This document shows, piece after piece, positions 26,757 through 34,712 of a stretch of DNA of 64,000 nucleotides; the first letter of the stretch is position 1, and the number at the start of each line of letters is the position of its first letter. The position numbers and the translations under genes were made by a program. The stretch is from assembly GCF_024346955.1 (NCBI RefSeq), contig NZ_AP024883.1:3596001-3660000 (forward strand), read 5' to 3'. This DNA is from Vibrio mangrovi. GTDB lineage: Bacteria > Pseudomonadota > Gammaproteobacteria > Enterobacterales > Vibrionaceae. The notes below the pieces were generated by a model. That model ran no database searches. It was not told the origin of the DNA and saw nothing but the letters and a program-made list of their open reading frames with translations.

Positions 26757-26787
26757 GAAAAAAGGATGTGCCAGCTAGCACATCCTT
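26757..26787 (-). terminator. Terminator behind uspB
   Basis: AAGGATGTGC / GCACATCCTT, a perfect 10-bp stem with a 6-base loop. On the minus strand it is followed by a run of T (A-run at 26758-26763). Confidence 0.85.
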
Positions 26788-26861
26788 CATCTATCGGAGG
26801 ATTATTTTAACGGCAAGTCATCAGTTTTACCAACCTGATACCCACTTTTAACCGCCATCCT

Positions 26862-27185
26862 CTACAAAATAAATGCAGAGACCATCGTCAACCCCACAAG
26901 AGAAGACGAAAGAATAAAGAGCTGCCTGACCCGTTCACATTTCCCTGTAAACACTGGGTCATGATGATGCAGGTACTCTTTACTTTTAATGTAATGGAAT
27001 AAACGGACCTGTTTATTCATATTACCGTGTGTAGTGAAAAAACCGGGGCCGTCTACTTGTTGATACAAGAGAGGATGGGCTTCGCGCATGATGTAAATCA
27101 ACGCTCGAAGAGCTGTTAAATACCGGGCAACATTAACTAATGTAACTGCCATGAGAGCCAATAAGATCGTATCTCCGCTGATCAT
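26862..27185 (-). CDS. uspB: Universal stress protein B
   Basis: 107-aa inner-membrane protein with two helices, one near each end (TILLALMAVTLVNVARYLTA and LFILSSSLVGLTMVSAFIL). The middle contains HPLLYQQVDGPGFFTTHG and NKQVRLFHYI, and CERVRQLFILSS ends it; these match E. coli UspB (111 aa). In E. coli it is induced in stationary phase and affects ethanol sensitivity; molecular function unknown. GGGAGG precedes the ATG. It lies 71 bp behind ftnA on the same strand with uspA divergent beyond, a grouping conserved in enterics and vibrios. Confidence 0.93.
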   Translation of the reverse strand: MISGDTILLALMAVTLVNVARYLTALRALIYIMREAHPLLYQQVDGPGFFTTHGNMNKQVRLFHYIKSKEYLHHHDPVFTGKCERVRQLFILSSSLVGLTMVSAFIL

Positions 27186-27256
27186 CTTTTCCTCCCTACA
27201 TCTTCACTAGGATCTCAGAGAAAAAGACAATCAACAGTGTGATATATTTCCTGAGA

Positions 27257-27784
27257 TTACCCGGCCTGAGTATCCATAACGGAAGATGAACCTTTATTTA
27301 CCATGTCTGCTAAATCTTTGTCGACGAAGAACAAGGCCTTACCATCTTCACCGACCAGCTCTAACTTATCTAAGATCCCTTTAAATAATTTTTCTTCTTC
27401 ATGCTGCTCAGCAACATACCACTGAAGAAAATTAAAGGTAGAGTAGTCTTGGGATGTGAATGCTACATGGGCCAACTTATTAATTTTTTGAGTTATCATT
27501 TGCTCATGTTCATATGTTTCGCGGAAAACCTCCCCTAAACTTGCATAATCGTGTTTGGGCGCATCAATCGCACCGAGAATAGGCAACGCTCCTGTTTCAC
27601 TCACATAGGTAAACAGACGCTGCATGTGCTGCATTTCTTCCTGAGCATGAGAACGAAGAAATATCGCCGCACCTTCAAAGCCTTTATCTTCACACCAAGC
27701 ACTCATTTGTAAGTATAGATTGGATGAGAAAAATTCGAGATTAATTTGCTCGTTTAATTGATCGACCATCGCCTGCGCTAACAT
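27257..27784 (-). CDS. ftnA: Ferritin, non-haem
   Basis: Cytoplasmic iron-storage ferritin, 175 aa. A four-helix bundle with ferroxidase ligands visible: Glu in NEQINLEFFSSNLYLQMSAW, then SHAQEEMQHMQRLF (E-x-x-H), E in ETYEHEQMITQKINK and Q in AEQHEEEKLFKGIL. No haem-ligand Met as in bacterioferritin was recognised. The frame extends 53 codons upstream, but GGAGAC before ATG 27784 and homology set this start; the extension runs through the uspA promoter region. Divergent from uspA, upstream of uspB. Confidence 0.95.
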   Translation of the reverse strand: MLAQAMVDQLNEQINLEFFSSNLYLQMSAWCEDKGFEGAAIFLRSHAQEEMQHMQRLFTYVSETGALPILGAIDAPKHDYASLGEVFRETYEHEQMITQKINKLAHVAFTSQDYSTFNFLQWYVAEQHEEEKLFKGILDKLELVGEDGKALFFVDKDLADMVNKGSSSVMDTQAG

Positions 27785-27942
27785 AATTTTGTCTCCTGAT
27801 TCACGCCCGTATTGACTGAAATATAACATGTTCAACACTTTATCATCTTCTGGCTGAGAAGTGGAACTGAGATCGCTACGACAAATTTTTTCCTGAGGCG
27901 ATGCTACAGTGAGATAACCGGATATGAAACGGAGACGATACA

Positions 27943-28368
27943 ATGAGCTATAAACATATCTTAGTCACAGTTGATCTGTCTGATGAAAGTAAAACCCTGA
28001 TAGATAAAGCCGTTGCACTGGCAAAACCACTTGGAGCAAAGTTGTCTTTTATTCATATTGATGTGAATTATGCTGAATTGTATACCGGATTAATCGATGT
28101 CAATCTGGCAGAAACACAGCATCACTCGATGGAAGTTTCGCAGAAACATCTCCAGGAAATGGCAGAGCATGCGAATTATCCGATTCATCACACACTGGTC
28201 GGTAGTGGTGACTTAGGTCATGAAATCTGTGAAACGATCAAAGAGTATGAAATCGATCTGGTTGTATGTGGACATCATCAGGATTTCTGGAGCAAACTCC
28301 TTTCCTCAACCAAACTGCTGATCAACTGTTCCCCGGTTGACATGCTGGTTGTGCCACTCAAAGACTGA
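27943..28368 (+). CDS. uspA: Universal stress protein A
   Basis: 141-aa soluble protein of the UspA subfamily, normal length. It begins YKHILVTVDLSDESKTLIDKA and ends SPVDMLVVPLKD. It has VVCGHHQDFWSKLLSS where ATP-binding Usp proteins carry G-x2-G-x9-G-S/T; the glycines are missing, so like E. coli UspA it probably does not bind ATP. GGAGACG sits before the ATG. Divergent from ftnA with about 158 bp between starts. Role: survival in stationary phase and stress. Confidence 0.95.
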   Translation: MSYKHILVTVDLSDESKTLIDKAVALAKPLGAKLSFIHIDVNYAELYTGLIDVNLAETQHHSMEVSQKHLQEMAEHANYPIHHTLVGSGDLGHEICETIKEYEIDLVVCGHHQDFWSKLLSSTKLLINCSPVDMLVVPLKD

Positions 28369-28429
28369 CGAACAGAGCAAACTTCGTTAGACTCAGGGCC
28401 ATTATTGATCATTACCGAAGTAATCATAC

Positions 28430-29293
28430 ATGGCTTATCTTTCTGCGATTACCCTGCTATGGGCCTTTTCATTCAGCCTGATCGGCGTTTATCTCGCCGG
28501 TCAGGTTGACTCCTGGTTTTCCGTACTCATGCGCGTTGTACTTGCCAGTCTGGTATTTCTGCCGTTTCTGAAATTCAGACAAGTCCCCAAATCACTCATT
28601 ATCAAACTCATGACTATCGGTGGTATTCAGCTTGGGTTGATGTACTGTTTCTACTACAAATCCTTTGTCTTACTCAGCGTTCCTGAAGTTCTTCTGTTCA
28701 CGGTGTTTACGCCCGTTTATGTCACGCTGATCTACGATCTGCTCAAAGGCCGGTTTTCTCCTTGGTATCTGGTAACCGCAGTTGTTGCTGTTTTAGGTGC
28801 CGTAGTCATAAAGCGAACAGGCGTTCAGGAAGACTTCCTGCTTGGTTTTCTGGTCGTACAGGGAGCGAACCTCTGCTTTGCAATTGGTCAGGTCGGCTAT
28901 AAACGACTGATGGAAAACGATACGACACAACTCCCTCAGCACACGATATTCGGCTACTTTTATCTCGGAGCGCTGGTCGTCGCAACGATTGCATTTTTGC
29001 TATTCGGAAACCCGACAAGACTACCGACGACTTCACTGCAATGGGGAATCCTTGTATATCTGGGATTGATAGCATCCGGACTCGGTTACTTCATCTGGAA
29101 TAAAGGAGCTTGTCAGGTCAATGCCGGAGCACTTGCTATCATGAATAATGCTTTGGTTCCTGCCGGACTGATCGTCAATATAGTAATATGGAACCGAAAT
29201 GTTGATCTGCCTAATCTACTCTTAGGAGGCGCGATCATTATGTTGTCTCTCTGGATCAATGAAACCTGGGTAAAACGTAAAGTTGCCCGGTAA
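28430..29293 (+). CDS. EamA-family (DMT) transporter
   Basis: 287-aa inner-membrane protein with ten predicted helices arranged as two five-helix EamA repeats (about 1-135 and 145-285). The first opens LLWAFSFSLIGVYLAGQVD, and the second ends in MNNALVPAGLIVNIVIWNRN and IIMLSLWINETWVKR. Probably exports or imports an amino acid or related metabolite; substrate not determinable. It follows uspA by 61 bp, but no strong link is evident. Convergent with the next gene across a hairpin. Confidence 0.85.
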   Translation: MAYLSAITLLWAFSFSLIGVYLAGQVDSWFSVLMRVVLASLVFLPFLKFRQVPKSLIIKLMTIGGIQLGLMYCFYYKSFVLLSVPEVLLFTVFTPVYVTLIYDLLKGRFSPWYLVTAVVAVLGAVVIKRTGVQEDFLLGFLVVQGANLCFAIGQVGYKRLMENDTTQLPQHTIFGYFYLGALVVATIAFLLFGNPTRLPTTSLQWGILVYLGLIASGLGYFIWNKGACQVNAGALAIMNNALVPAGLIVNIVIWNRNVDLPNLLLGGAIIMLSLWINETWVKRKVAR

Positions 29294-29302
29294 TATTCAC
29301 AG

Positions 29303-29335
29303 TTAACAGGATGGCCAGATAGCCATCCTGATTAA
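29303..29335. terminator. Bidirectional hairpin after the EamA gene
   Basis: TTAACAGGATGGC-CAGATA-GCCATCCTG-A-TTAA: a 9-bp core stem plus four outer pairs around one bulged A. It lies between two convergent genes. Confidence 0.65.
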
Positions 29336-29364
29336 CAGAAAACGAAAGTAAACACTAACAAACA

Positions 29365-29733
29365 TTAGCAATTTATCTTTTCCAGTCTTTTCTGAATCTT
29401 TCCGGATTCTTTACGCAGTTTCTTCTGCTGTTTCATCAATTTCTTAATCTGTTTGCGGGCTTTCTTATCTTTCTGCTGTTTCCGGAATTGTTTGAGAGCC
29501 TTCTTATCCAACACCTGCATCATTGCACTCAAAAATGTTTGCGTTTTCTTCTGCACGATCGGTTCATGAACAACGGAAGGCATTTCGACCGGCTTACACA
29601 AACTGGAAGGATGATTCGCACTTCGGGCACAAGAAAGGCATAAGTATTTCGGGGCACTCACCAGATGATGAATATCTCCCAGAGTATGCCGGATTTCACG
29701 CCGATCTATTTTACACAGGCGCTGCTTGCTCAT
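29365..29733 (-). CDS. Conserved-looking hypothetical protein with Cys cluster and basic coiled coil
   Basis: 122 aa, not recognised. N-terminal half contains RREIRHTLGDIHHLVSAPKYLC and then CLSCARSANHPSSLC, a Cys-x2-Cys...Cys group that may bind a metal. The C-terminal 50 residues are strikingly Lys/Gln-rich (KQFRKQQKDKKARKQIKKL) and predicted to be a long basic helix, which suggests nucleic-acid or ribosome contact. AAGGTGAAG precedes the ATG. Monocistronic between a permease and rsmJ. No function can be given. Confidence 0.7.
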   Translation of the reverse strand: MSKQRLCKIDRREIRHTLGDIHHLVSAPKYLCLSCARSANHPSSLCKPVEMPSVVHEPIVQKKTQTFLSAMMQVLDKKALKQFRKQQKDKKARKQIKKLMKQQKKLRKESGKIQKRLEKINC

Positions 29734-29842
29734 TCTTCACCTTAATAAAAATAATAACTATTCTTAATAAGATATACTAAGCAATGTACCGGGAATCAAG
29801 CAGAATAAGATAAAAATACACCATAAGGGTGATGAAAACCGA

Positions 29843-30649
29843 CTAATCCACAGTCTGAATCATGGCCGCATTCACGTAAACATCAAAGCGGTTTTTCTTG
29901 GTTTCAATCGCCATTGTCGGCTTTTGTCCATCCAGCCACGGTGCATAATCAGGACGCTTGACCACAACCCGTTTCGTTGCCAGGCGCAATGCTGGTGCTA
30001 ACAGCGCGTCAGCATCCGTATCAGCACCAACCAGAGACTGAAATACCCGCATCTCTTTTTTAACCAGTGCTGTTTTCTTTTTATTTACCGGATGTGGATA
30101 CATCGGGTCCAGATAGACAACATCCGGATGAATCTGCCCATACAGGTTTTCCAGAGCGTCATGGCTGCTCTCGTGGAGTAATGTCATCCGCTGGCTGACC
30201 CACGCACCTATCTCCTCATCAGCACAGGCTCGTCGCAACCCGTCTTCCAGCAAAGCGGCGACAACAGGATGACGCTCAATCATTTGTACCTGACATCCTA
30301 ATGAAGCCAGCACGAAGGCATCCCGACCAAGCCCGGCAGTCGCATCGAGTACCACTGGCGTTGCACCTTTATTGAGTCCGACAGCTTTCGCAATACTCTG
30401 ACCTTTACCACCACCGAATTTACGTCGGTGAGCAACCGCACCACCGACAAAATCAACGTATATGGCTCCCAGCTTAGGCTCATCCAGTTTACGCAACTCC
30501 AGACGCTCTCCGGTGAAAACCAAAGCAAAATTGCTTGTCGTCGAATGTTCAAGCTGCCATCGCGTCGCAATCATATCTATCACTGACGGCCCATCAGGGG
30601 ATTCGGTTAACAACTGTAGTTGCAAAAGGGCATGCTCCTCTTTATCCAC
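29843..30649 (-). CDS. rsmJ: 16S rRNA (guanine1516-N2)-methyltransferase
   Basis: Methylates G1516 of 16S rRNA using S-adenosylmethionine. 268 aa, slightly longer than the E. coli enzyme (250). LRKLDEPKLGAIYVDFVGG and AHRRKFGGGKGQSIAKAVGL are family-specific. The SAM site is VVLDATAGLGRDAFVLASLG, with VYLDPMYPHP as the catalytic-loop motif and VKKEMRVFQSLVG and VVKRPDYAPWL downstream. The start is GTG 30649 with GGAA upstream; no ATG fits as well. Divergent from asnC. Confidence 0.95.
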   Translation of the reverse strand: MDKEEHALLQLQLLTESPDGPSVIDMIATRWQLEHSTTSNFALVFTGERLELRKLDEPKLGAIYVDFVGGAVAHRRKFGGGKGQSIAKAVGLNKGATPVVLDATAGLGRDAFVLASLGCQVQMIERHPVVAALLEDGLRRACADEEIGAWVSQRMTLLHESSHDALENLYGQIHPDVVYLDPMYPHPVNKKKTALVKKEMRVFQSLVGADTDADALLAPALRLATKRVVVKRPDYAPWLDGQKPTMAIETKKNRFDVYVNAAMIQTVD

Positions 30650-31000
30650 CAGTAATTCCGGTGCGATTCATCAAATCAAATTGCGGTATATTTTACACCA
30701 TCAGCTTAATAACAACCGAAAATGCGGCTTTGTTTTTTCTCTTCCTGATTCATTCGGAGAGAACAGCCTGAGATGAATTGGGTATACATCATTATACCAT
30801 TTGAGTGATAGAATAATGAGATGCTCAGATAACCTCAAGATACAGAAACAGAGTGCCTTCAAGAAGCACAGAGACTGTATCTTGATGTCATATGGGTATA
30901 CCAATAACGTTGTCCGGGAACTCCGTGGATTTCACAAGATCCCCCAAAGTTATCCGGACAGATATTTCATAAAATATAGAAGCCTGAACAAGGAACAACC
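30650..31000. other. Intergenic region rsmJ / asnC
   Basis: 351 bp of divergent spacer. Short frames on both strands lack ribosome sites and family resemblance. Probably holds the asnC promoter and its autoregulatory site; no clear operator was seen. In E. coli asnC is divergent from asnA, which is absent here. Confidence 0.5.
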
Positions 31001-31465
31001 ATGCATCCCAATACGGTCAAATTAGACGATTTGGATCGCGCCATCCTGAAAATTTTAATGGATGATGCCCGAACTCCCTACGCAGAAATGGCGAAACAGT
31101 TTAATGTCAGTCCGGCAACAATCCATGTTCGCATCGAAAAAATGAAAACTGCGGATATTATCCAGAAAACAGAAGTCGTCGTGAACACGAAAAAACTGGG
31201 GTACGATGTTTGCTGTTTTATCGGTATCAACCTGAATGCAGCAAAAGACTATCACTCAGCACTGGAAAAACTAAATGCACTCGACGAAGTTGTCGAAGCA
31301 TATTATACAACCGGCGCATATAATATATTCGCGAAATTGATGTGCCACTCTATCGAAGAACTTCAATATGTACTTATCGATAAGTTGCAAAGTATTGATG
31401 AAGTTCAGTCCACAGAAACTTTAATTTCACTGCAAAACCCCATCAATCGAAATGTCATACCATAA
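31001..31465 (+). CDS. asnC: Asparagine-responsive regulator AsnC
   Basis: 154-aa Lrp/AsnC-family regulator. The helix-turn-helix at residues about 24-45 (TPYAEMAKQFNVSPATIHVR) and the C-terminal RAM domain (GYDVCCFIGINLNAAKDYHS, DEVVEAYYTTGAYNIFAKLM, STETLISLQNPI) match E. coli AsnC nearly along its length. In E. coli it activates asnA and represses itself in response to asparagine. AAGGAAC precedes the ATG. Here it is divergent from rsmJ. Confidence 0.93.
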   Translation: MHPNTVKLDDLDRAILKILMDDARTPYAEMAKQFNVSPATIHVRIEKMKTADIIQKTEVVVNTKKLGYDVCCFIGINLNAAKDYHSALEKLNALDEVVEAYYTTGAYNIFAKLMCHSIEELQYVLIDKLQSIDEVQSTETLISLQNPINRNVIP

Positions 31466-31487
31466 CCCCCGACAGTAAAAACGGGGG
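31466..31487. terminator. Short GC hairpin after asnC
   Basis: CCCCCG (31466-31471) and CGGGGG (31482-31487) form a 6-bp stem directly after the asnC stop codon, between two convergent genes. Weak T-content on both sides. Confidence 0.5.
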
Positions 31488-31513
31488 AATATAGTTGAAT
31501 TTTAGATGAGAAA

Positions 31514-31798
31514 TTATTTTTTACTTAAATAACTCAGTAGCTCTTCAGCAGAAATACCCTGAGCCGCTAAATCTTTTGCCATCGTCTCAACTTGCTCATA
31601 TTTACGGGATTCAATGACCTGTTCAAACTGATAGACCAAATCACGAAGAACCGGGACTGGTACTTGCTTAGCGGCACTTCGTATACGCTCGCTACTCTGG
31701 TTGCCCAATTCACTCAGCAACTTTCCAAACATAACCTTCTCAGGTGTTTCATCAAGCTGCTCTAAGATTCGAGCCATTTCATAAGTTGTCATCGACAT
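31514..31798 (-). CDS. Small hypothetical helical protein
   Basis: 94 aa, not recognised. Predicted almost all-helical, acidic/basic mixed, no membrane segment or signal. Begins MSMTTYEMARILEQLDETPE; the start may be the second ATG two codons in. The end reads MAKDLAAQGISAEELLSYLS, which resembles the short helical region following the dimerisation part of H-NS-like proteins, but the H-NS DNA-binding motif (TWTG-x-G-R-x-P) is absent. Convergent with asnC. Function unknown. Confidence 0.65.
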   Translation of the reverse strand: MSMTTYEMARILEQLDETPEKVMFGKLLSELGNQSSERIRSAAKQVPVPVLRDLVYQFEQVIESRKYEQVETMAKDLAAQGISAEELLSYLSKK

Positions 31799-32054
31799 AT
31801 GTGATTTCCAAAAAATATTATAATGTTAAAAATATGCCTAAATAATCATCAGGGCGAACAATATACATAGAATAATACGGTTCGCAAACCATTGGTTACA
31901 AATTATTCATATAAAACATCACGTCCGATGTCCTATATGAATAATGATACCTATTATGCAAAATTGCGAGTCAGAAAAAAAAAGCGTAGCTTATTCCGAC
32001 ATGACTCACTCACCAATAGCACTTTATCATCTGCTACGATAAGGATAACAACAG

Positions 32055-33845
32055 ATGCAAAATCATATACCTGAACGAATATCAAATATAAGAAGCTGGT
32101 TAAAAGAAAACCAACTTGATGCGCTGATTGTTCCTCACGAGGATGAATATCTGGGAGAATACCTGCCCGCCCATAATGAACGCCTGCAATGGATCACAGG
32201 CTTTACAGGCTCTGCGGGCGTTGCGGTGATTACCCAAGAGCACGCATCAATATTTGTCGATGGCCGATATACCGTTCAAGTCACCAAGCAAGTACCAGAC
32301 TCTATATTCGAATATCACCATCTGATTGAAGAGCCATTTCTCGATTGGATAATAGACCATCTTTCCCCAAACAGTAAAGTAGGATTCGATCCTCGCCTTC
32401 ATCGGAGTATATGGGTAACACATACTCAACAAACACTCTCGGGGAAACTAACGTTATGTCCGCTTCAGGATAACCCAATCGATTTACTATGGCAGGACCG
32501 TCCAGTTCCGTTTTATTCAAAGATGTGGTTCATGGATACAAAACTGTCCGGTCAAAGCAGTGAAGATAAAAGACAGGCGATTGCAGAAGTACTGAGAAAG
32601 AAACAGGCTCATTGTGCCCTGCTGACTCAGACAGACTCCATCTGTTGGCTGCTGAACATCCGTGGGCAGGATATCTCATGTCTGCCGGTACTTCTCTCCT
32701 ACGCCATTATCTATGAAGATGCCACGGTCGACTTTTTTATCGATCCACAGCGCGTCATTAATGGATTCGAGCAGCACGTCGGGCCTGGTGTGAATATCTG
32801 TCCTCCTGTGACGCTCGAGGCATCTCTGGCAAATCTAAAAGGTAAACAGGTTCTCTTCGATCCCGCCACCTGTAATGCCTGGTTTAGCCTGACGCTACAG
32901 AATGCCGGTGTATCAACGCTCCATGTTGTTGATCCCTGCATGCTGCCCAAAGCTGCCAAAAACGCCAGTGAAGTGTCCGGCATGCAAGCCTGTCATATCC
33001 GTGATGGTGCGGCAATGGCGAAATTCCTATCCTGGCTGGATCAGGAAGTAGCTCAGGGTAACATGCATAATGAGGCTGCTCTATCCGATCAACTGGCCCG
33101 ATTCAGACAGGAAGATCCAACCTTACTGGACTTTAGTTTTGACACCATATCCGCAGCCGGAAGTAATGCCGCGATGTGCCATTACAATCACCTGAATCAG
33201 ATAACTCCCGGCCAACTGACTCCGGACAGTTTCTATCTGGTAGATTCCGGTGGTCAATACACGGACGGAACCACAGATATTACACGAACTGTCGCGATTG
33301 GGACGCCATCGTCGCTGATGAAGCAGCAATTTACTCTCGTTCTCAAAGGCCATATTGCACTGGCAAGTGCCCGTTTTCCACAGGGAACATCCGGCCACCA
33401 GCTTGATGCCCTAGCCCGCCAGCATCTATGGGCTCATGGTTACGATTTTGATCATGGAACCGGCCATGGTGTCGGACACTGCCTGAATGTCCATGAAGGG
33501 CCACAGCGAATCAGCAAAGCACCAAATACCGTGGCATTACTACCGGGAATGGTGGTATCAAATGAACCGGGTTACTACCGGGCTGAGCAGTTCGGTATTC
33601 GTATCGAGAATCTAGAGCTTGTTGTTCCGGTGGATACGGAAGGTGACTTTGATGTTCTGGGTTTCGAATCGCTGACCCGTTGCCCGATTGATTTGCGGGC
33701 TATTGACTTCTCATTGCTCACTGATGCTGAAATCCAATGGCTCAATACTTATCATCAGAAAGTCTGGAATGATGTTTCCCCTCTTGTCAGTGGCATGGTA
33801 AGAGAGTGGCTTCAGCAAGCCACTCAACCTGTCAGCCAATCATAA
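32055..33845 (+). CDS. Xaa-Pro aminopeptidase, M24B family
   Basis: 596-aa cytoplasmic metallopeptidase that removes an N-terminal residue preceding proline. It has the three-domain layout of eukaryote-type aminopeptidase P: two creatinase-like N-terminal domains (residues about 1-300, beginning RISNIRSWLKENQLDALIVP) and a pita-bread catalytic domain. Dimetal ligands are visible: Asp in YLVDSGGQYTDGTTDITRTV (two), His in HGTGHGVGHCLNVHEGP, Glu in SNEPGYY and Glu in GIRIENLELV. The length exceeds PepP/PepQ (about 440), so I give no symbol. AAGGA lies upstream of the ATG; strong terminator behind. Neighbourhood with the thi operon and asnC is vibrio-like. Confidence 0.92.
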   Translation: MQNHIPERISNIRSWLKENQLDALIVPHEDEYLGEYLPAHNERLQWITGFTGSAGVAVITQEHASIFVDGRYTVQVTKQVPDSIFEYHHLIEEPFLDWIIDHLSPNSKVGFDPRLHRSIWVTHTQQTLSGKLTLCPLQDNPIDLLWQDRPVPFYSKMWFMDTKLSGQSSEDKRQAIAEVLRKKQAHCALLTQTDSICWLLNIRGQDISCLPVLLSYAIIYEDATVDFFIDPQRVINGFEQHVGPGVNICPPVTLEASLANLKGKQVLFDPATCNAWFSLTLQNAGVSTLHVVDPCMLPKAAKNASEVSGMQACHIRDGAAMAKFLSWLDQEVAQGNMHNEAALSDQLARFRQEDPTLLDFSFDTISAAGSNAAMCHYNHLNQITPGQLTPDSFYLVDSGGQYTDGTTDITRTVAIGTPSSLMKQQFTLVLKGHIALASARFPQGTSGHQLDALARQHLWAHGYDFDHGTGHGVGHCLNVHEGPQRISKAPNTVALLPGMVVSNEPGYYRAEQFGIRIENLELVVPVDTEGDFDVLGFESLTRCPIDLRAIDFSLLTDAEIQWLNTYHQKVWNDVSPLVSGMVREWLQQATQPVSQS

Positions 33846-33870
33846 AACGGCCCCAATCCTTGCTTAAGAA

Positions 33871-33901
33871 ATGTCAGTCGATATCATCGGCTGGCATTTT
33901 T
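33871..33901 (+). terminator. Terminator after the aminopeptidase gene
   Basis: ATGTCAGTCGAT-ATC-ATCGGCTGGCAT followed by T-run: a 12-bp stem including two G-U pairs. Confidence 0.8.
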
Positions 33902-34065
33902 ACAAATCATTAAAAACTGGCAAATCACCCATTACACCCCTAAATATTTTTCTCATCACAATGCTTTGATTATTAAATAGAAATTATGAAAGCAATCTTA
34001 AACTGAAAATTAATTAATCAAAAACAATTTGAGATCTAACCTTTTTGTGTGTTAATTTTTTGTTA

Positions 34066-34079
34066 ATTAAACGTTCAAT
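34066..34079 (+). promoter_or_regulatory. Probable BetI operator
   Basis: ATTAAACGTTCAAT, 12 of 14 positions palindromic around ACGT, lies 20 bp before betI. TetR-family BetI represses its own operon in the absence of choline, and this is the only good palindrome in the promoter region. Confidence 0.6.
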
Positions 34080-34099
34080 CAAAAAAATATGGAGTCTTT

Positions 34100-34705
34100 A
34101 TGCCCAAAATCGGCATGCCAGATATCCGTAAACCGCAACTTGTCCGGGCAACGATGAATGTGATCGAACGAGTCGGGTTACATGGAGCAAGTGTCTCGCT
34201 CATCAGCAAAGAGGCCGGGGTTTCCGCCGGAATCATCAATCACTATTTCGGAGGAAAACAAGGACTGCTTGAAGAAACGATGCGTGCAATTCTGCGTGAA
34301 CATTCCCGAACCATAACATCAGCTTTGAAAGCGTTGCCGAAACATGCACATTACGAACGCATCAATGCCATTATTGATGGCAACTTCAAAGGATTTCAGG
34401 CCGAGAGCGAGGTGGTAAAAACCTGGCTGGCTTTCTGGTCCTACTCCATGCACGACCCACAACTCCACCGACTACAGAGGGTGAATGAAAAGCGACTGAT
34501 TTCACACCTTAAAATTGAATTGAAAGCTTTAATTCCTCAACAACAAGTCTTACCGGTTGCTCTCGGTATTGCTGCATTGGTTGACGGCATCTGGCTCCGG
34601 GGAGCGTTGAATCCACTGGGCATTGACGCCGGGCTTGCCAGAACCATGATTAACGACTATCTGGATAAACAAATTTCATATTACAACGACTTACAACTAG
34701 GTTAG
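34100..34705 (+). CDS. betI: Choline-responsive repressor BetI
   Basis: 201-aa TetR-family repressor. The N-terminal helix-turn-helix (residues about 10-55: RKPQLVRATMNVIERVGLHG, SLISKEAGVSAGIINHYFGG) is of the BetI type, and KTWLAFWSYSMHDPQLHRLQ and LVDGIWLRGAL complete the BetI pattern. It releases DNA when choline is present. GGAG precedes the ATG. First gene of betI-betB-betA-choX-choW-choV; an operator-like palindrome lies immediately upstream. Confidence 0.96.
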   Translation: MPKIGMPDIRKPQLVRATMNVIERVGLHGASVSLISKEAGVSAGIINHYFGGKQGLLEETMRAILREHSRTITSALKALPKHAHYERINAIIDGNFKGFQAESEVVKTWLAFWSYSMHDPQLHRLQRVNEKRLISHLKIELKALIPQQQVLPVALGIAALVDGIWLRGALNPLGIDAGLARTMINDYLDKQISYYNDLQLG

Positions 34706-34712
34706 GCCTCAA

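Noticed and set aside
27785..27943. 53-codon upstream extension of ferritin
   Set aside because: It crosses the uspA-ftnA promoter region, and GGAGAC marks the ATG at 27784.
30701..30904. 67-codon frame divergent to asnC
   Set aside because: No ribosome site and a composition typical of random AT-rich sequence.
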